From positions 1-64,000 of the forward strand of contig JAGVIE010000033.1 of NCBI GenBank assembly GCA_020056225.1: a DNA stretch of 64,000 nucleotides. The letters are read 5' to 3'. The first letter of the stretch is position 1. Every line of letters begins with the position of its first letter. The notes beneath the pieces were generated by a model. The model did no database searches, was not told the origin of the DNA, and worked only from the letters and a program-made list of their open reading frames with translations. This DNA comes from Bacteroidota bacterium (lineage in GTDB: Bacteria; Bacteroidota; Ignavibacteria; UBA10030; SZUA-254). The position numbers were made by a program, and so were the translations under genes. Of this stretch, positions 9,623 through 20,844 are shown piece after piece.

Positions 9623-12538
9623 GTGTTATTGGTTAGATTATTAAGGATACCCCGCTTGCCCAACCAGAAATCGATCTTCTGTTTTTCTGTGATTTATATA
9701 TTCCTAACGTTTTTCAATGTCGGGTGTTCGATGTACGAAAACGTGACCGGATATTTTAATACTTACTATAATACAAAAAAATTATTCGATAATGCTGTTG
9801 CAGAAATCGAGAAAACTCCACAGAAGGATAGAGATACAAATTACTTCGCAATGTATTCCGTTCCCAAAAGCGCACAGGATAAATTTGAGAAAGTAATTGA
9901 AAAGAGTAACAAGGTCATCCAGCTATATCCGCGAAGCGCATGGGTTGAAAATTCTATCCTGATGATGGGGAAAGCTTATATCTACAGAGGTGAGACTGAG
10001 GCAGGGCTGAGGAAATTTAAAGAATTATTGGACAACTTTCCGGACAGCGATCAGAGATTTGAAACTATGCTTTGGCAGGTAAGAGCGTTGTACCAATCCA
10101 AAAAGGAAGATGAAGCGCTTATCAGCATTAAGGATATCATGACGGAAGCTTCAAATGCCGGAGAGAAAGATATTGAGTTGGAATTAATACTGATCGAGGC
10201 GCAAATTTATTATCAGCGCGAGAATTATGATACTGCTGCTGAAAGATATCACAAAGCCGTTTCTTTTTCGGGAAGTAATGAGTTGATGCAATATGCGTAT
10301 AGCCAGCTTGGCAAATGTCATGGACATCAAGGTGAATATTTGAAAGCCGCTGACGCTTATAATAAGGTCGGAAATTTCAAGCCCGAATTTTCGATAGAAT
10401 TTCAATCGCGTCTAAAACAAGGTATGATGCTTTCGCAGGCAGGCGAGCATGATGCAGCTCTTGACGTTTATGATGCATTGTGGGAAGAAAAACTCAAACC
10501 TGAAGAGCGCGGAATGGTAGAGTTAGAGACAGCCAATAATTACCTCGCTATGGATGATTCCTCAAAAGCCTTCCCGATTTATAGACTTATCGATACCACG
10601 TACAAACGGACGGATGCATCAGCTAAGGGATACTACCAGCGCGGTCTATGGTATGAAAAAAAGATGTTAAACTTGAAGACTGCTAAACCTTATTACGAAA
10701 AAGCAAAAACTGAATTTCCATCATCCGAGATTACGCTGATTGCGCAACGTAAGTCGGCTTATCTAACGAACTATTCCAAGGAATATGACAACCTTGCAAA
10801 ATATGATAGCTTGCTTAACGATGCCCGGCAAGCCGATACGCTGAAAAGTGATTCCGACTCTCTTGCAAAAGAAATCAGTAAATCCGGGATTAAGAAAGAT
10901 TCCTCATCCGGTTCCAATGATTCAACTGGAACATTGATAGTACAAGGAAATATAACAAAAGATACAAGCATATCGGCTTCAGATACAACCGCCGGAAAAA
11001 TTACACAGTTTAAAAACGAAAATAAATTGGGAAATAGTTTGCCGGGTGATGGGACACATAAAATCCTTGAGAGCAATGAAAAATCGTATACTGTCGGTAC
11101 ATGGGCTAAGGATCGGGAATGTCTGTGGAATATCGCAAAGAAGGATGAGGTATATGGAAATGGATGGATGTGGCCCAAAATCTACCAACGAAATCGCGAT
11201 AAGATTAAGAATCCAGATCTCATCAAACCGAAATGGATTTTGAAAATTCCGGGATCTGTTCAAACATCGATTGGTGAAAACGCGCCATCGATAATTGATA
11301 ATTCTGATGACGCTTCCATACCTCAATTGATGGTGCAGACAAAAGAAGATTCAATGAGATTGAACGCGGAAAGGAAATCGATACAAGCATCTGATGTAAT
11401 TACACCGGTGGAGGTAAGCAAAGATTCTCTTCAGAAATCGGATATTGCTGTACGTGTTGAGAATGACACGACTAACTCTGAATCCGGCAGTATGAAAGAT
11501 ACGACGATAGTGAAAGCCGATTCGCTTCCAGCACCACAGTTAAAGTCTTTGAGCGATACGTCGCATCAGGTGGCTGTAAATCGCACATTCATTGATTCCG
11601 TTAAGGCAGTTCAACAACATCGGATAGACACGAAAGCATTGGACGCAAAAGAAAAGAATGTTATTGGAAAAGCTGTCGCAGATACATCAAAGAATTTGGT
11701 GAAAAAGATTTCTCTAACCGGAAAGGTTCAGCTAAAACCTGATTCTGTTCGAGCAATGATCGCGCGAACGAAATTCGAATTAGCCGGATTATTATATCTC
11801 GAGATGGACCTGCCGGATTCAGCCCTTTTCTGGTATCAATCGTTAATAGATAGTTTTCCTTCATCACCGCTTCTGCCGAGAGCATATTATGCGATGGCTG
11901 AAATCCATCGGTCGAGAAACGATTCGTCAGTAGTCGATTCATTGTATAATATCATTATGAAGAGGTATGATAAATCTGAATATGCGCATCAGGTAAAGAA
12001 AATATTGCAGATGGAAGTGATGCAGACAGATTTGGATTCAGCAGAATCTATATACAAAGAGGGTGAAGAACTCCTGCAGAAGGGTACGATAGACAAAGCA
12101 GTAGAACGCTTTACAGAGATAGCAAAAATTCATCGTGCATCCATATATGCGCCAAAAGCATTATACACTATCGGATGGATCATGGAAACTATTCTGATAA
12201 ATAACGATAGTGCGGCGGCAGTGTATAAGAAATTGATCAAAGAATATCCGTCATCGCTATATGCTCAGGATGCAAAACCGCGAGTATCAGTCAAAGATGA
12301 CCCGAAGAGTATTGATCAATATATAAAAATCAATGAAATTCCGGCTTTGGTTAAAGTAGACACCGGCAAACAAGATAAAAAGGATGTGAGCAAGCCGGTT
12401 GATAAAATACAACCTGGCGATGATCAGCCGATAAACTTAGATGAGGAGATAGATCCCGGAAGTGATGAAGAAAATCAAGATGAAGAAGAAGAAGAACCAC
12501 CACCGGATGAGGATGATGACGGTGGGGGCAGGAACTAA
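9623..12538 (+). CDS. Tetratricopeptide-repeat lipoprotein with internal LysM-like segment and acidic tail (PorW/SprE-like architecture)
   Basis: 971 aa; lipobox-like FFNVGCSMYENVTGYFNTYYN, multiple TPR/BamD-type repeats, YTVGTWAKDRECLWNIAKK...YQRNRDKIKNPDLIKPKWILKIP (LysM-like), C-terminal poly-D/E. Confidence 0.7.
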   Translation: MLLVRLLRIPRLPNQKSIFCFSVIYIFLTFFNVGCSMYENVTGYFNTYYNTKKLFDNAVAEIEKTPQKDRDTNYFAMYSVPKSAQDKFEKVIEKSNKVIQLYPRSAWVENSILMMGKAYIYRGETEAGLRKFKELLDNFPDSDQRFETMLWQVRALYQSKKEDEALISIKDIMTEASNAGEKDIELELILIEAQIYYQRENYDTAAERYHKAVSFSGSNELMQYAYSQLGKCHGHQGEYLKAADAYNKVGNFKPEFSIEFQSRLKQGMMLSQAGEHDAALDVYDALWEEKLKPEERGMVELETANNYLAMDDSSKAFPIYRLIDTTYKRTDASAKGYYQRGLWYEKKMLNLKTAKPYYEKAKTEFPSSEITLIAQRKSAYLTNYSKEYDNLAKYDSLLNDARQADTLKSDSDSLAKEISKSGIKKDSSSGSNDSTGTLIVQGNITKDTSISASDTTAGKITQFKNENKLGNSLPGDGTHKILESNEKSYTVGTWAKDRECLWNIAKKDEVYGNGWMWPKIYQRNRDKIKNPDLIKPKWILKIPGSVQTSIGENAPSIIDNSDDASIPQLMVQTKEDSMRLNAERKSIQASDVITPVEVSKDSLQKSDIAVRVENDTTNSESGSMKDTTIVKADSLPAPQLKSLSDTSHQVAVNRTFIDSVKAVQQHRIDTKALDAKEKNVIGKAVADTSKNLVKKISLTGKVQLKPDSVRAMIARTKFELAGLLYLEMDLPDSALFWYQSLIDSFPSSPLLPRAYYAMAEIHRSRNDSSVVDSLYNIIMKRYDKSEYAHQVKKILQMEVMQTDLDSAESIYKEGEELLQKGTIDKAVERFTEIAKIHRASIYAPKALYTIGWIMETILINNDSAAAVYKKLIKEYPSSLYAQDAKPRVSVKDDPKSIDQYIKINEIPALVKVDTGKQDKKDVSKPVDKIQPGDDQPINLDEEIDPGSDEENQDEEEEEPPPDEDDDGGGRN

Positions 12539-12560
12539 TCGGGATTAAATTGAAGAAAGT

Positions 12561-13337
12561 ATGATCCAAATTCTTTCCCGCGTTAGCAACGTTCGTTCGA
12601 TAAGCGATAATATTTGGGCGATAAATTTAGTATCACCTGAAATCGCCTCAATCGTGAAGCCCGGCCAATTCATAAATGTAAAAGTTAGTGAATCCTACAT
12701 GCCTCTTTTGAGGCGTCCTTTTAGTGTCCAGCAAGTCAACGCAGATGAAATAACAATAATCTTCAGCGTTTACGGACTTGGTACAGCATTGCTGTCTAAA
12801 AAGAGACCGGGTGAAATCTTAGATATTATCGGTCCGCTTGGGAATTCATTTAACACAGAGGATAAATTTGATACTGCATTGTTGGTAGGAGGCGGAATAG
12901 GAGTTGCGCCGTTTCCGTTTTTGACTTCCATTTTGAAGAGGTCGACAAAGAATATTATTACATACCTTGGTGCAAGATCATCGACACATGTAATAACTCA
13001 ACAACTCGAAAATGTGAAAGTAGCTACCGACGATGGTTCAATGGGATACCATGGAACTGTTGTCGATCTTCTTCGGAAGGATTTTTCCGGGTCTCAATAC
13101 GGAAATCCAAAAATATTTGCCTGCGGACCAACCCCCATGCTTAGAAGCATATCGAAGCTCATTCAAGAAATTCAGGTTCCTTGCGAGGCTTCTTTTGAAA
13201 GCGCGATGGCTTGTGGATTTGGTATTTGCCAAGGGTGTCCGGTTGAACTTGTGAATGATGAAAAAAAGTATGCACTCGTCTGCAAAGACGGACCGGTATT
13301 TGATATTCGTTCAATAAGGATTCCCTATGGTAGTTAA
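12561..13337 (+). CDS. pyrK: Dihydroorotate dehydrogenase electron-transfer subunit
   Basis: 258 aa; RPFSVQQ, GGGIGVAPFPFL, CGPTPMLRSI, ESAMACGFGICQGCPVE; overlaps pyrD. Confidence 0.88.
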   Translation: MIQILSRVSNVRSISDNIWAINLVSPEIASIVKPGQFINVKVSESYMPLLRRPFSVQQVNADEITIIFSVYGLGTALLSKKRPGEILDIIGPLGNSFNTEDKFDTALLVGGGIGVAPFPFLTSILKRSTKNIITYLGARSSTHVITQQLENVKVATDDGSMGYHGTVVDLLRKDFSGSQYGNPKIFACGPTPMLRSISKLIQEIQVPCEASFESAMACGFGICQGCPVELVNDEKKYALVCKDGPVFDIRSIRIPYGS

Positions 13338-14241
13338 CACAGAAGTAAATATCGGTGTATTGAAATTAAATAACCCTGTGCTTGTCGCCTCGGGAACATT
13401 TGGCTATGGTGATGAATGTAAAGAGATGGTTGAGCTTCATAAGTTAGGCGGAATAGTGACGAAATCTCTTTCTCTGAATCCGCGTATCGGAAATCCGCCG
13501 CCTCGTATTGTAGAAACAACTGGCGGCATGCTCAATTCAATAGGGTTGGCTAATATCGGAGTGAAAAAATTTATACAAGATAAGCTCCCGTTCCTCAAAT
13601 CGATCGGAACATCAGTTATCGTAAATATTGCCGCAAGTTCTGTCGATGAATATTGCATGGTGCTTTCACTTCTCGAGGAACAAGAGGGAATAGATGGATA
13701 TGAGATCAACATATCTTGCCCGAATGTTAAGGATGGTGGTCTGAGTTTCGGCACGAATCTCAGTATAACTGTCGAGATAACGAAACGATTGCGCAGTTTG
13801 ACAACAAAGCCCTTGATTATTAAACTCACACCGAATGTTACGAAGATTTCAGACTTTGCCCGTGCTGCATCCGATGAGGGCGCCGATGCGGTGGCAGTCA
13901 TCAATACGCTAGTTGGCTTAGCGGTAGATATCAGAACAAGAAAACCGAAACTCTCAACAATAACCGGAGGTCTTTCGGGTCCAGCAATCAAGCCGGTTGC
14001 GCTGGCTAAAGTCTACGAAATAGCCAGGTCGGTAAAGATTTCTATTATCGGCATAGGTGGAATTATGACTGCCGAGGATGCAATAGAATTTATGCTGGTG
14101 GGCGCATCGGCTGTTCAGGTTGGCACCGCGAATTTCATCGATCCTTCAACCGCAGTAAAAGTAGCAGATGGTATTGTACTTTACTGCACGCAAAATAAAA
14201 TTGATTCTGTTCAGAAGTTAACGGGAGCAATGCAATATTAA
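13327..14241 (+). CDS. pyrD: Dihydroorotate dehydrogenase B catalytic subunit
   Basis: 304 aa; GGIVTKSLSLNPRIGNPPPRI, NISCPNVKDGG, IKLTPNVT, GGLSGPAIKPVAL. Confidence 0.95.
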   Translation: MVVNTEVNIGVLKLNNPVLVASGTFGYGDECKEMVELHKLGGIVTKSLSLNPRIGNPPPRIVETTGGMLNSIGLANIGVKKFIQDKLPFLKSIGTSVIVNIAASSVDEYCMVLSLLEEQEGIDGYEINISCPNVKDGGLSFGTNLSITVEITKRLRSLTTKPLIIKLTPNVTKISDFARAASDEGADAVAVINTLVGLAVDIRTRKPKLSTITGGLSGPAIKPVALAKVYEIARSVKISIIGIGGIMTAEDAIEFMLVGASAVQVGTANFIDPSTAVKVADGIVLYCTQNKIDSVQKLTGAMQY

Positions 14242-14261
14242 TCTATCCGGAATGATGTTAC

Positions 14262-15557
14262 GTGTCTGATTATGAAAAGATATTAAAGTATCTTTACGAT
14301 CTTCAACTGTTCGGCATAAAGTTAGGGCTTCAGAATATTGAGGCATTACTGCGATACTTGGGTAATCCGGAGGATCATTTTCCATCGATACACATAGCCG
14401 GTACGAATGGCAAAGGTTCAACGGCATCGATGATAGCATCTATCTTAACGGCGTCGGGATATCGTACCGGGTTGTATACTTCCCCGCATCTTGTAGATTT
14501 CTCCGAAAGGATTAGGATTGATGGGAAGAAAATTCCAACAGATAACATCGTTCAATATACAAAACAACTTAAGCCGGTAATCGATAAAAACCGGGCAACT
14601 TATTTCGAGGCGACGACTGCGATGGCATTTCAATATTTTGCCGATCAGAATGTCGATATCGCCATCATTGAAACCGGATTGGGCGGACGATGGGATGCAA
14701 CGAATGTTATTGCTCCTATTCTCAGCATTATTACTAATATCGGTTTTGATCATATGGAGTATCTCGGGAATTCAATTTCGAGTATCGCACTAGAAAAAGG
14801 CGGAATCATCAAACCTTTTATTCCATGCCTAACAGGTACAAGAGAACCTGACGCGATGAAGTGTTTAGCGCAGAGCGCAAAAACTAATCAATCGAAATTA
14901 ATTATGATGAATCGAATTGTCCCGGTCAAAATTAAAAAAAGAACATTCGATGGCTTGACCCTGGATTTGAAGACTGCTAATTCGCGATATAACGATTTAT
15001 TCGTATCACTCGCCGGCGATCATCAGGCTGAAAATGCTTGGCTCTCAATTTCGGCAGTGGAGTACATAAGGCATGTTGAAGGATTTTCAAAAATAACATT
15101 AGAACGAATAAGAGCAGGATTAAGGGAGGTTCAGATATATTCGGGTCTGAGAGGACGCCTTGATATCTTGAGTCGTTCACCGTTAATCATTGCTGATGTA
15201 GCCCACAATCCGGCAGGAATTGAAAAGTTTGTTATTGCTGTGAAAAAGCTTTTGGTGGGAAGATGCACATTATTATTTGGTGTGATGAAAGATAAAGCGT
15301 GCGGTGAAATGATAAACATATTAAAACCGCTGGCACGAATTGCGGTAGCAGTTACACCAAAAACTGATCGTGCATTGGACAGCAGAATACTTGTAGATGT
15401 ACTTCAAAAGCGTGCTATTTTGTCGTTCAACGGGGTAAACGTCCAGGGGGGTACAGAAATCGCAATACGTGAAAAACGTACGAATGAGCCAATTATTGTG
15501 ATTGGGTCTCATTACTTAGTTGGTGAAGTCTTAAAATTACTTAAAATCCCAATTTAA
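14262..15557 (+). CDS. folC: Bifunctional folylpolyglutamate synthase/dihydrofolate synthase
   Basis: 431 aa, GTG start; HIAGTNGKGSTASMIASIL, YTSPHLVDFSERI, ETGLGGRWDATN, DVAHNPAGIEKF. Confidence 0.93.
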   Translation: MSDYEKILKYLYDLQLFGIKLGLQNIEALLRYLGNPEDHFPSIHIAGTNGKGSTASMIASILTASGYRTGLYTSPHLVDFSERIRIDGKKIPTDNIVQYTKQLKPVIDKNRATYFEATTAMAFQYFADQNVDIAIIETGLGGRWDATNVIAPILSIITNIGFDHMEYLGNSISSIALEKGGIIKPFIPCLTGTREPDAMKCLAQSAKTNQSKLIMMNRIVPVKIKKRTFDGLTLDLKTANSRYNDLFVSLAGDHQAENAWLSISAVEYIRHVEGFSKITLERIRAGLREVQIYSGLRGRLDILSRSPLIIADVAHNPAGIEKFVIAVKKLLVGRCTLLFGVMKDKACGEMINILKPLARIAVAVTPKTDRALDSRILVDVLQKRAILSFNGVNVQGGTEIAIREKRTNEPIIVIGSHYLVGEVLKLLKIPI

Positions 15558-15560
15558 AAC

Positions 15561-15589
15561 TTGACTTTTTTTAATAAAGCTTATATATT
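15561..15589 (+). promoter_or_regulatory. Sigma70-type promoter candidate for rho (TTGACT-N17-TATATT)
   Basis: -35 at 15561-15566, 17-nt spacer, -10 at 15584-15589. Confidence 0.5.
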
Positions 15590-15769
15590 TAATTGAATTA
15601 AAGAGGACGCGCGAAAACTAATCGTGCGAACGGAATATGTAAACCACCATAATTCACATCAATTAAGATTAATCCTCAATCCATACAAGACAGTAACATT
15701 AAAAGTCGTCCTTTTGAAGTTCTATCAAAAGATTATTCCACAAAATATTTGTAAACCATTCAAGGAAGT

Positions 15770-17032
15770 GTGAAAGCCATGCCAATGGACATTGCAGAAC
15801 TGAAATCCAAAAAGATCGCGGAGTTGACTAAAATAGCCAAGGATATGAATATTACCGGCTTCACCGATCTACGCAAGCAAGAGTTAATATTTAAAATCCT
15901 GGAAGCACAAACCGAGAAAGATGGATTAACATTCAGCAAAGGTGTTCTTGAAACCTTGCCCGATGGGTATGGATTTCTACGGTCGGTAGATTACAACTAT
16001 CTGCCTTCACCGGATGATATTTATGTATCGCCATCCCAGATTAAAAAATTTAATTTACGTACCGGTGATACTGTAAGCGGACAGGTACGTCCGCCAAAAG
16101 AAGGTGAAAGATTTTTTGCCTTACTCCGCGTTGAAGCGGTTAATGACGAAAACCCTGATGCTGTCAGAGATCGAGTTTTGTTCGATAATCTCACCCCGCT
16201 TTATCCGAACAACCGGTTAAAACTTGAGACGGCGCCCGGTGAATATTCGATGCGCATTATGGATTTGCTCTCTCCTTTAGGCAAAGGACAGCGCGGCATG
16301 ATCGTCTCTCCGCCAAAAGCAGGTAAAACTATTCTTCTGCAAAAAATAGCAAACAGTATTTTACGAAATCATCCCGAAGTTGTTCTAATTGTTCTATTGA
16401 TTGATGAACGACCCGAGGAAGTGACCGACATGGAACGATCGGTCAATGCCGAGGTTATTAGCTCCACATTTGATGAACCGCCAGAACGCCATGTGCAGGT
16501 CGCAGATATGGTCCACGAGAAAGCGAAGCGTTTGGTCGAAACGAAAAAAGATGTTGTCATTCTTCTCGATAGTATCACACGTCTGGCACGTGCGCACAAT
16601 ACGGTTGTTCCACATAGCGGTAAAATTTTATCCGGTGGTGTTGACGCGAACGCACTTCATCGCCCCAAACGGTTTTTCGGCGCAGCCCGTAATGTCGAAG
16701 AAGGCGGTAGTCTCACGATCATTGCTACTGCCCTGATAGAAACCGGAAGCCGTATGGACGAAGTTATCTTTGAAGAATTCAAAGGCACCGGTAATATGGA
16801 AATAATTCTTGATCGTAAACTAAGCGATAAGAGAATATTTCCTGCTATGGATGTTAACCGGTCTGGTACGCGCAAGGAGGAAATCCTCTTCGATTCAGAC
16901 GAGCTTAACCGGGTCTGGATATTACGCAAACTGATCAGCGATTTCTCGACAGTAGAGGCTATGGAGTTTTTGATCGAAAAAATGCGCGGTACTAAATCGA
17001 ACAAAGAATTTTTACGCTCGATGAACAGCTGA
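15770..17032 (+). CDS. rho: Transcription termination factor Rho
   Basis: 420 aa; [87 protein letters not shown]. Start may be ATG at 15779. Confidence 0.97.
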   Translation: MKAMPMDIAELKSKKIAELTKIAKDMNITGFTDLRKQELIFKILEAQTEKDGLTFSKGVLETLPDGYGFLRSVDYNYLPSPDDIYVSPSQIKKFNLRTGDTVSGQVRPPKEGERFFALLRVEAVNDENPDAVRDRVLFDNLTPLYPNNRLKLETAPGEYSMRIMDLLSPLGKGQRGMIVSPPKAGKTILLQKIANSILRNHPEVVLIVLLIDERPEEVTDMERSVNAEVISSTFDEPPERHVQVADMVHEKAKRLVETKKDVVILLDSITRLARAHNTVVPHSGKILSGGVDANALHRPKRFFGAARNVEEGGSLTIIATALIETGSRMDEVIFEEFKGTGNMEIILDRKLSDKRIFPAMDVNRSGTRKEEILFDSDELNRVWILRKLISDFSTVEAMEFLIEKMRGTKSNKEFLRSMNS

Positions 17033-17085
17033 GATGTTTAATTCATCGAAATGTTGCTGGTCTACATGTTTATTCAATAAATTGC

Positions 17086-17114
17086 TTGACTTTATCTCCA
17101 TCAAACCTTAAATT
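17086..17114 (+). promoter_or_regulatory. Sigma70-type promoter candidate (TTGACT-N17-TAAATT)
   Basis: Spacing of exactly 17 nt upstream of the OmpA-family gene. Confidence 0.4.
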
Positions 17115-17130
17115 GGGCTGTAATTGAAAA

Positions 17131-18702
17131 GTGTGCGAACTTATGTTAAAGTTGAAAAATATTCCACATATATTGATCCTGATTATACTGGTTGCATCGA
17201 TAGGCATTGCACAAGATACAACAGTAACGTACGGTGTCGGAGTATCGTTTGGCGTCGTTTATCCGCGAACCGATCTTGTCCGGAATTCAAAGGAGTCGCC
17301 TTTCGCCCGCGCTTTCTTTCGTTATTATCCGTCGCCTAATTTTGGATTTGAAACCGGTGTGGGTGTTGGTTCGCTAGAAGCTAATATCCAAACAAATTCA
17401 CAGGCATCGGCTGAAGAAGGAATAGAAGATACTCTCTTTGTTTCAAATATTTATCCGATTGATCTGCGTTTAGTGTTCCAGCCGATAAAAAAGGGAAAAA
17501 TCATTCCATATATTTTTGCCGGTGCAGGTATAGTTGTTTTCAATCCGAAGAATAGAGACGATCAGGAACTCACGCATAACGCTCGTGGAGATTACAAAAA
17601 AATATCTTCATATTTTCCGGTTGGTGCCGGTGGGCAATTTTCCATAACTGATCGAACGTCGGTAGGTGTAAGCGGTACTTATTTTTTGACTTCGACAAAG
17701 TATCTTGACGATATTAAAACCGATTCCCGGGATGCATTTTGGAATGTCACTTTTAATATATTCGCCTATCTTACACCTGATAATCCCGATCTTGACGGTG
17801 ATGGATTATTAAATGATGAGGAAAAACAAATCGGCACTGATCCTCTTAATCCCGATACCGATGGTGACAAACTTCGAGACGGCGCTGAAGTTCACACTTA
17901 CAAAACTAATCCACTTAATAAGGATACCGATGGTGATGGTTTGACGGATGGTGAAGAGGTGCTCACCTACCTGACGAATCCTTTGAATAAGGATACAGAT
18001 GGAGACGGTTTGGAGGATGGTGAAGAGGTTCTCACCTACCTGACGAATCCTTTGAATAAGGATACAGATGGAGACGGCCTTACCGATGGTGATGAAGTTC
18101 TCAAGTATAGGACAGATCCTCTGAAAATTGATACAGATGGAGACGGTTTAGGTGATGGTGATGAAGTTTTGAAATACCACACTGACCCGTTGAAAGTCGA
18201 TACTGATGGAGACGGTTTAAATGATGGGGATGAAGTGGTAAAATATAAAACTGATCCCCTGAATTCTGACACAGATAACGGTGGGATGCCAGACGGTAAG
18301 GAAATACAGTTGGGATTGAATCCTCTCGATCCATCCGATGACGTCCCGATAATAAAAATAGGTGAACGGATTATTTTGGAAGGTGTCAACTTTGAAACCG
18401 CCAAAACCGCATTACTTCCTACTGCGAAAGATATTTTAGATCAGGTAGCGGCAAGTTTGATTTCAGCTCCCACAGCTCAGGTTGCTATACATGGACATAC
18501 CGATAACGTGGGCGGCGCAAAATATAACATGACGCTTTCAATCGGTCGTGCAGAAGCGGTAAAAGCTTATTTGGTTTCAAAAGGTATTTCGCCCGAAAGA
18601 ATAACTACTAAAGGATTCGGATTCACGAAGCCGATATCAGATAACACATCAGCCGAAGGAAAAGCTAAGAACAGAAGAATAGAGTTTATTCGTGTTAAAT
18701 AA
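17131..18702 (+). CDS. OmpA-family outer-membrane protein with thrombospondin type 3-like calcium-binding repeats
   Basis: 523 aa; signal peptide, beta-barrel region, tandem DTDGDGLxDGxEVLxYxTxPL units, C-terminal OmpA domain (VAIHGHTDNVGGAKYNMTLSIGRAEAVKAYL). Confidence 0.9.
   Translation: MCELMLKLKNIPHILILIILVASIGIAQDTTVTYGVGVSFGVVYPRTDLVRNSKESPFARAFFRYYPSPNFGFETGVGVGSLEANIQTNSQASAEEGIEDTLFVSNIYPIDLRLVFQPIKKGKIIPYIFAGAGIVVFNPKNRDDQELTHNARGDYKKISSYFPVGAGGQFSITDRTSVGVSGTYFLTSTKYLDDIKTDSRDAFWNVTFNIFAYLTPDNPDLDGDGLLNDEEKQIGTDPLNPDTDGDKLRDGAEVHTYKTNPLNKDTDGDGLTDGEEVLTYLTNPLNKDTDGDGLEDGEEVLTYLTNPLNKDTDGDGLTDGDEVLKYRTDPLKIDTDGDGLGDGDEVLKYHTDPLKVDTDGDGLNDGDEVVKYKTDPLNSDTDNGGMPDGKEIQLGLNPLDPSDDVPIIKIGERIILEGVNFETAKTALLPTAKDILDQVAASLISAPTAQVAIHGHTDNVGGAKYNMTLSIGRAEAVKAYLVSKGISPERITTKGFGFTKPISDNTSAEGKAKNRRIEFIRVK
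17853..18275 (+). repeat. Tandem 69-bp (23-aa) TSP3-like repeat array inside the OmpA-family gene
   Basis: Six to seven units of DTDGDGLxDGxEVxxYxTxPLxx; two adjacent units are nearly identical at DNA level. Confidence 0.85.
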
Positions 18703-18751
18703 AATTACCAAAGATATCTCCGAATACTAATCACATTCCTATACAATTCAA

Positions 18752-19933
18752 ATGATTAATGAAGTCGTTATCACAAGTGCATGCCGTACACCGATCGGAT
18801 CATTCGGTGGAAGTTTGGCTTCAGTTCCAGCGCCAAGACTTGGGGCTATTGCAATTTCAGAGGCAGTAAAAAGATCCGGTATTAAAAATGAAGATGTCAA
18901 TGAAGTAATCATGGGCTGCGTTTTACCCGCGGGAATAGGACAAGCTCCCGCAAGGCAGGCATCGATTTATGCAGGTCTCCCGATTTCTGTTGAGTGCATG
19001 ACAGTTAATAAAGTCTGCGGCTCGGGTTTAAAATCCGTCATGCTTGCGGCTCAGGCTATCGCTTTGGGTGATGCGGATGTAATTGTTGCGGGCGGAATGG
19101 AAAGTATGTCGAATGTTCCATACATCCTGGAAAAAGCCAGAACAGGTTACCGGATGGGGCATGGGCAGCTCGTTGATGATATGATAAAGGATGGTTTATG
19201 GGATGTGTATAATGATTTTCATATGGGGAACGCTGGCGAGATTTGCGCGAAGGAATGCGCAATCACGCGCGAAGCTCAAGATGAGTATGCTATACTGAGT
19301 TATAAGCGCGCGATTGAAGCGCAAAAAAATGGTTTGTTCAAAGACGAAATTGTAAAAGTCGAGATTCCACAACGCGGAGCCGATCCGATAATCGTCAGTG
19401 AGGATGAAGAACCTAAGAAGGTTAAGTTCGACAAGATTACTTCACTAAAGCCGGCATTCAAAAGTGATGGAACTATTACTGCAGCGAACGCTTCTAAAAT
19501 AAACGATGGCGCCGCCGCAGTGGTTGTAATGTCGGGGGAGAAAGCAAAGCAGTTAGGTATAAAACCTTTAGCCCGCATCGTATCATACGCGTCTTTTGCA
19601 AAAAAGCCAGAGTGGTTCACAACAGCTCCCGCAGATGTCATTTTAAAAGTTCTAAATAAAGCTAAGCTATCTAAAGAACAAATCGATTTATTCGAAATCA
19701 ACGAAGCTTTCGCAGTCGTTACTCTTGTCGTTAATCAAATAATTGGATTGGATATAAGCAAGGTTAATGTTAACGGTGGCGCGGTTGCTTTAGGCCATCC
19801 GATTGGGGCAAGTGGTACGAGGATATTAGTAACACTATTGCACGCTATGAAACAGCGCAATGTGAAGCGAGGAATGGCGGCACTGTGCATCGGCGGCGGC
19901 GAAGCAAGCGGAATGATTCTTGAACAAATATAG
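18752..19933 (+). CDS. Acetyl-CoA acetyltransferase (thiolase)
   Basis: 393 aa; [52 protein letters not shown]. Confidence 0.95.
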   Translation: MINEVVITSACRTPIGSFGGSLASVPAPRLGAIAISEAVKRSGIKNEDVNEVIMGCVLPAGIGQAPARQASIYAGLPISVECMTVNKVCGSGLKSVMLAAQAIALGDADVIVAGGMESMSNVPYILEKARTGYRMGHGQLVDDMIKDGLWDVYNDFHMGNAGEICAKECAITREAQDEYAILSYKRAIEAQKNGLFKDEIVKVEIPQRGADPIIVSEDEEPKKVKFDKITSLKPAFKSDGTITAANASKINDGAAAVVVMSGEKAKQLGIKPLARIVSYASFAKKPEWFTTAPADVILKVLNKAKLSKEQIDLFEINEAFAVVTLVVNQIIGLDISKVNVNGGAVALGHPIGASGTRILVTLLHAMKQRNVKRGMAALCIGGGEASGMILEQI

Positions 19934-19944
19934 AAGGGATAAAA

Positions 19945-20805
19945 ATGGATATTCATGATGTAACCGTTGTAGGTAGTGGTACTATGGGAAATGGTATCGC
20001 ACATGTTTTTGCGCAATACGGATTTACTGTAACACTTGCCGATATCAAACAGGAATTCATTGGTCGTGCGATTAAAACTATTACAGCAAATCTCGATCGT
20101 CAGGTTAAAAAAGGAACGATCTCCGATGAATTAAAACAGCAAACGCTGTCCCGGATCAAAACTTCTGTGTCGCTCGAACAAGCTGTAAAGAATTCATCAA
20201 TAGTTATAGAAGCCGCAACTGAAGATAAGAATATCAAAAGTCAGATTTTTAAAACGCTTGATTCAAGCGCGCCTCAACATGCGATCTTAGCTTCCAACAC
20301 GTCGTCTATTTCAATAACAGAAATAGCCGCGGTAACAAAACGTCCCGAGAAAGTTATCGGGATGCACTTCATGAATCCTGTTCCGCTGATGAAATTGGTC
20401 GAGATCATACGAGGATTAGCAACATCACAGGAAACATTGCAAACCGTAATTGCTCTCACTCAAAAACTCGAAAAGACTCCTGTGGAGGTGAACGATTATC
20501 CCGGATTTATTTCAAATCGGGTTTTGATGCCGATGATAAACGAAGCAGTTTATTGTGTAATGGAGGGAGTTGCAACGCCCGAAGCGATCGATACCGTGAT
20601 GAAACTCGGCATGAATCATCCGATGGGTCCGCTAACACTTGCAGACTTTATAGGGCTGGATGTATGTCTTTCTATTATGAACGTTTTGTTTGAAGGATTT
20701 GGAGATCCCAAGTATCGTCCGTGTCCGTTATTGAAAAAAATGGTAGCGGCGGGACAATTAGGTCGAAAGACCGGCAAAGGATTCTTCGAGTATAATCAAG
20801 CATAG
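19945..20805 (+). CDS. 3-hydroxybutyryl-CoA dehydrogenase
   Basis: 286 aa; [52 protein letters not shown]. Confidence 0.94.
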   Translation: MDIHDVTVVGSGTMGNGIAHVFAQYGFTVTLADIKQEFIGRAIKTITANLDRQVKKGTISDELKQQTLSRIKTSVSLEQAVKNSSIVIEAATEDKNIKSQIFKTLDSSAPQHAILASNTSSISITEIAAVTKRPEKVIGMHFMNPVPLMKLVEIIRGLATSQETLQTVIALTQKLEKTPVEVNDYPGFISNRVLMPMINEAVYCVMEGVATPEAIDTVMKLGMNHPMGPLTLADFIGLDVCLSIMNVLFEGFGDPKYRPCPLLKKMVAAGQLGRKTGKGFFEYNQA

Positions 20806-20844
20806 TATTCCGTAATATTTATCAATCAATTACCGGTACCGGAT

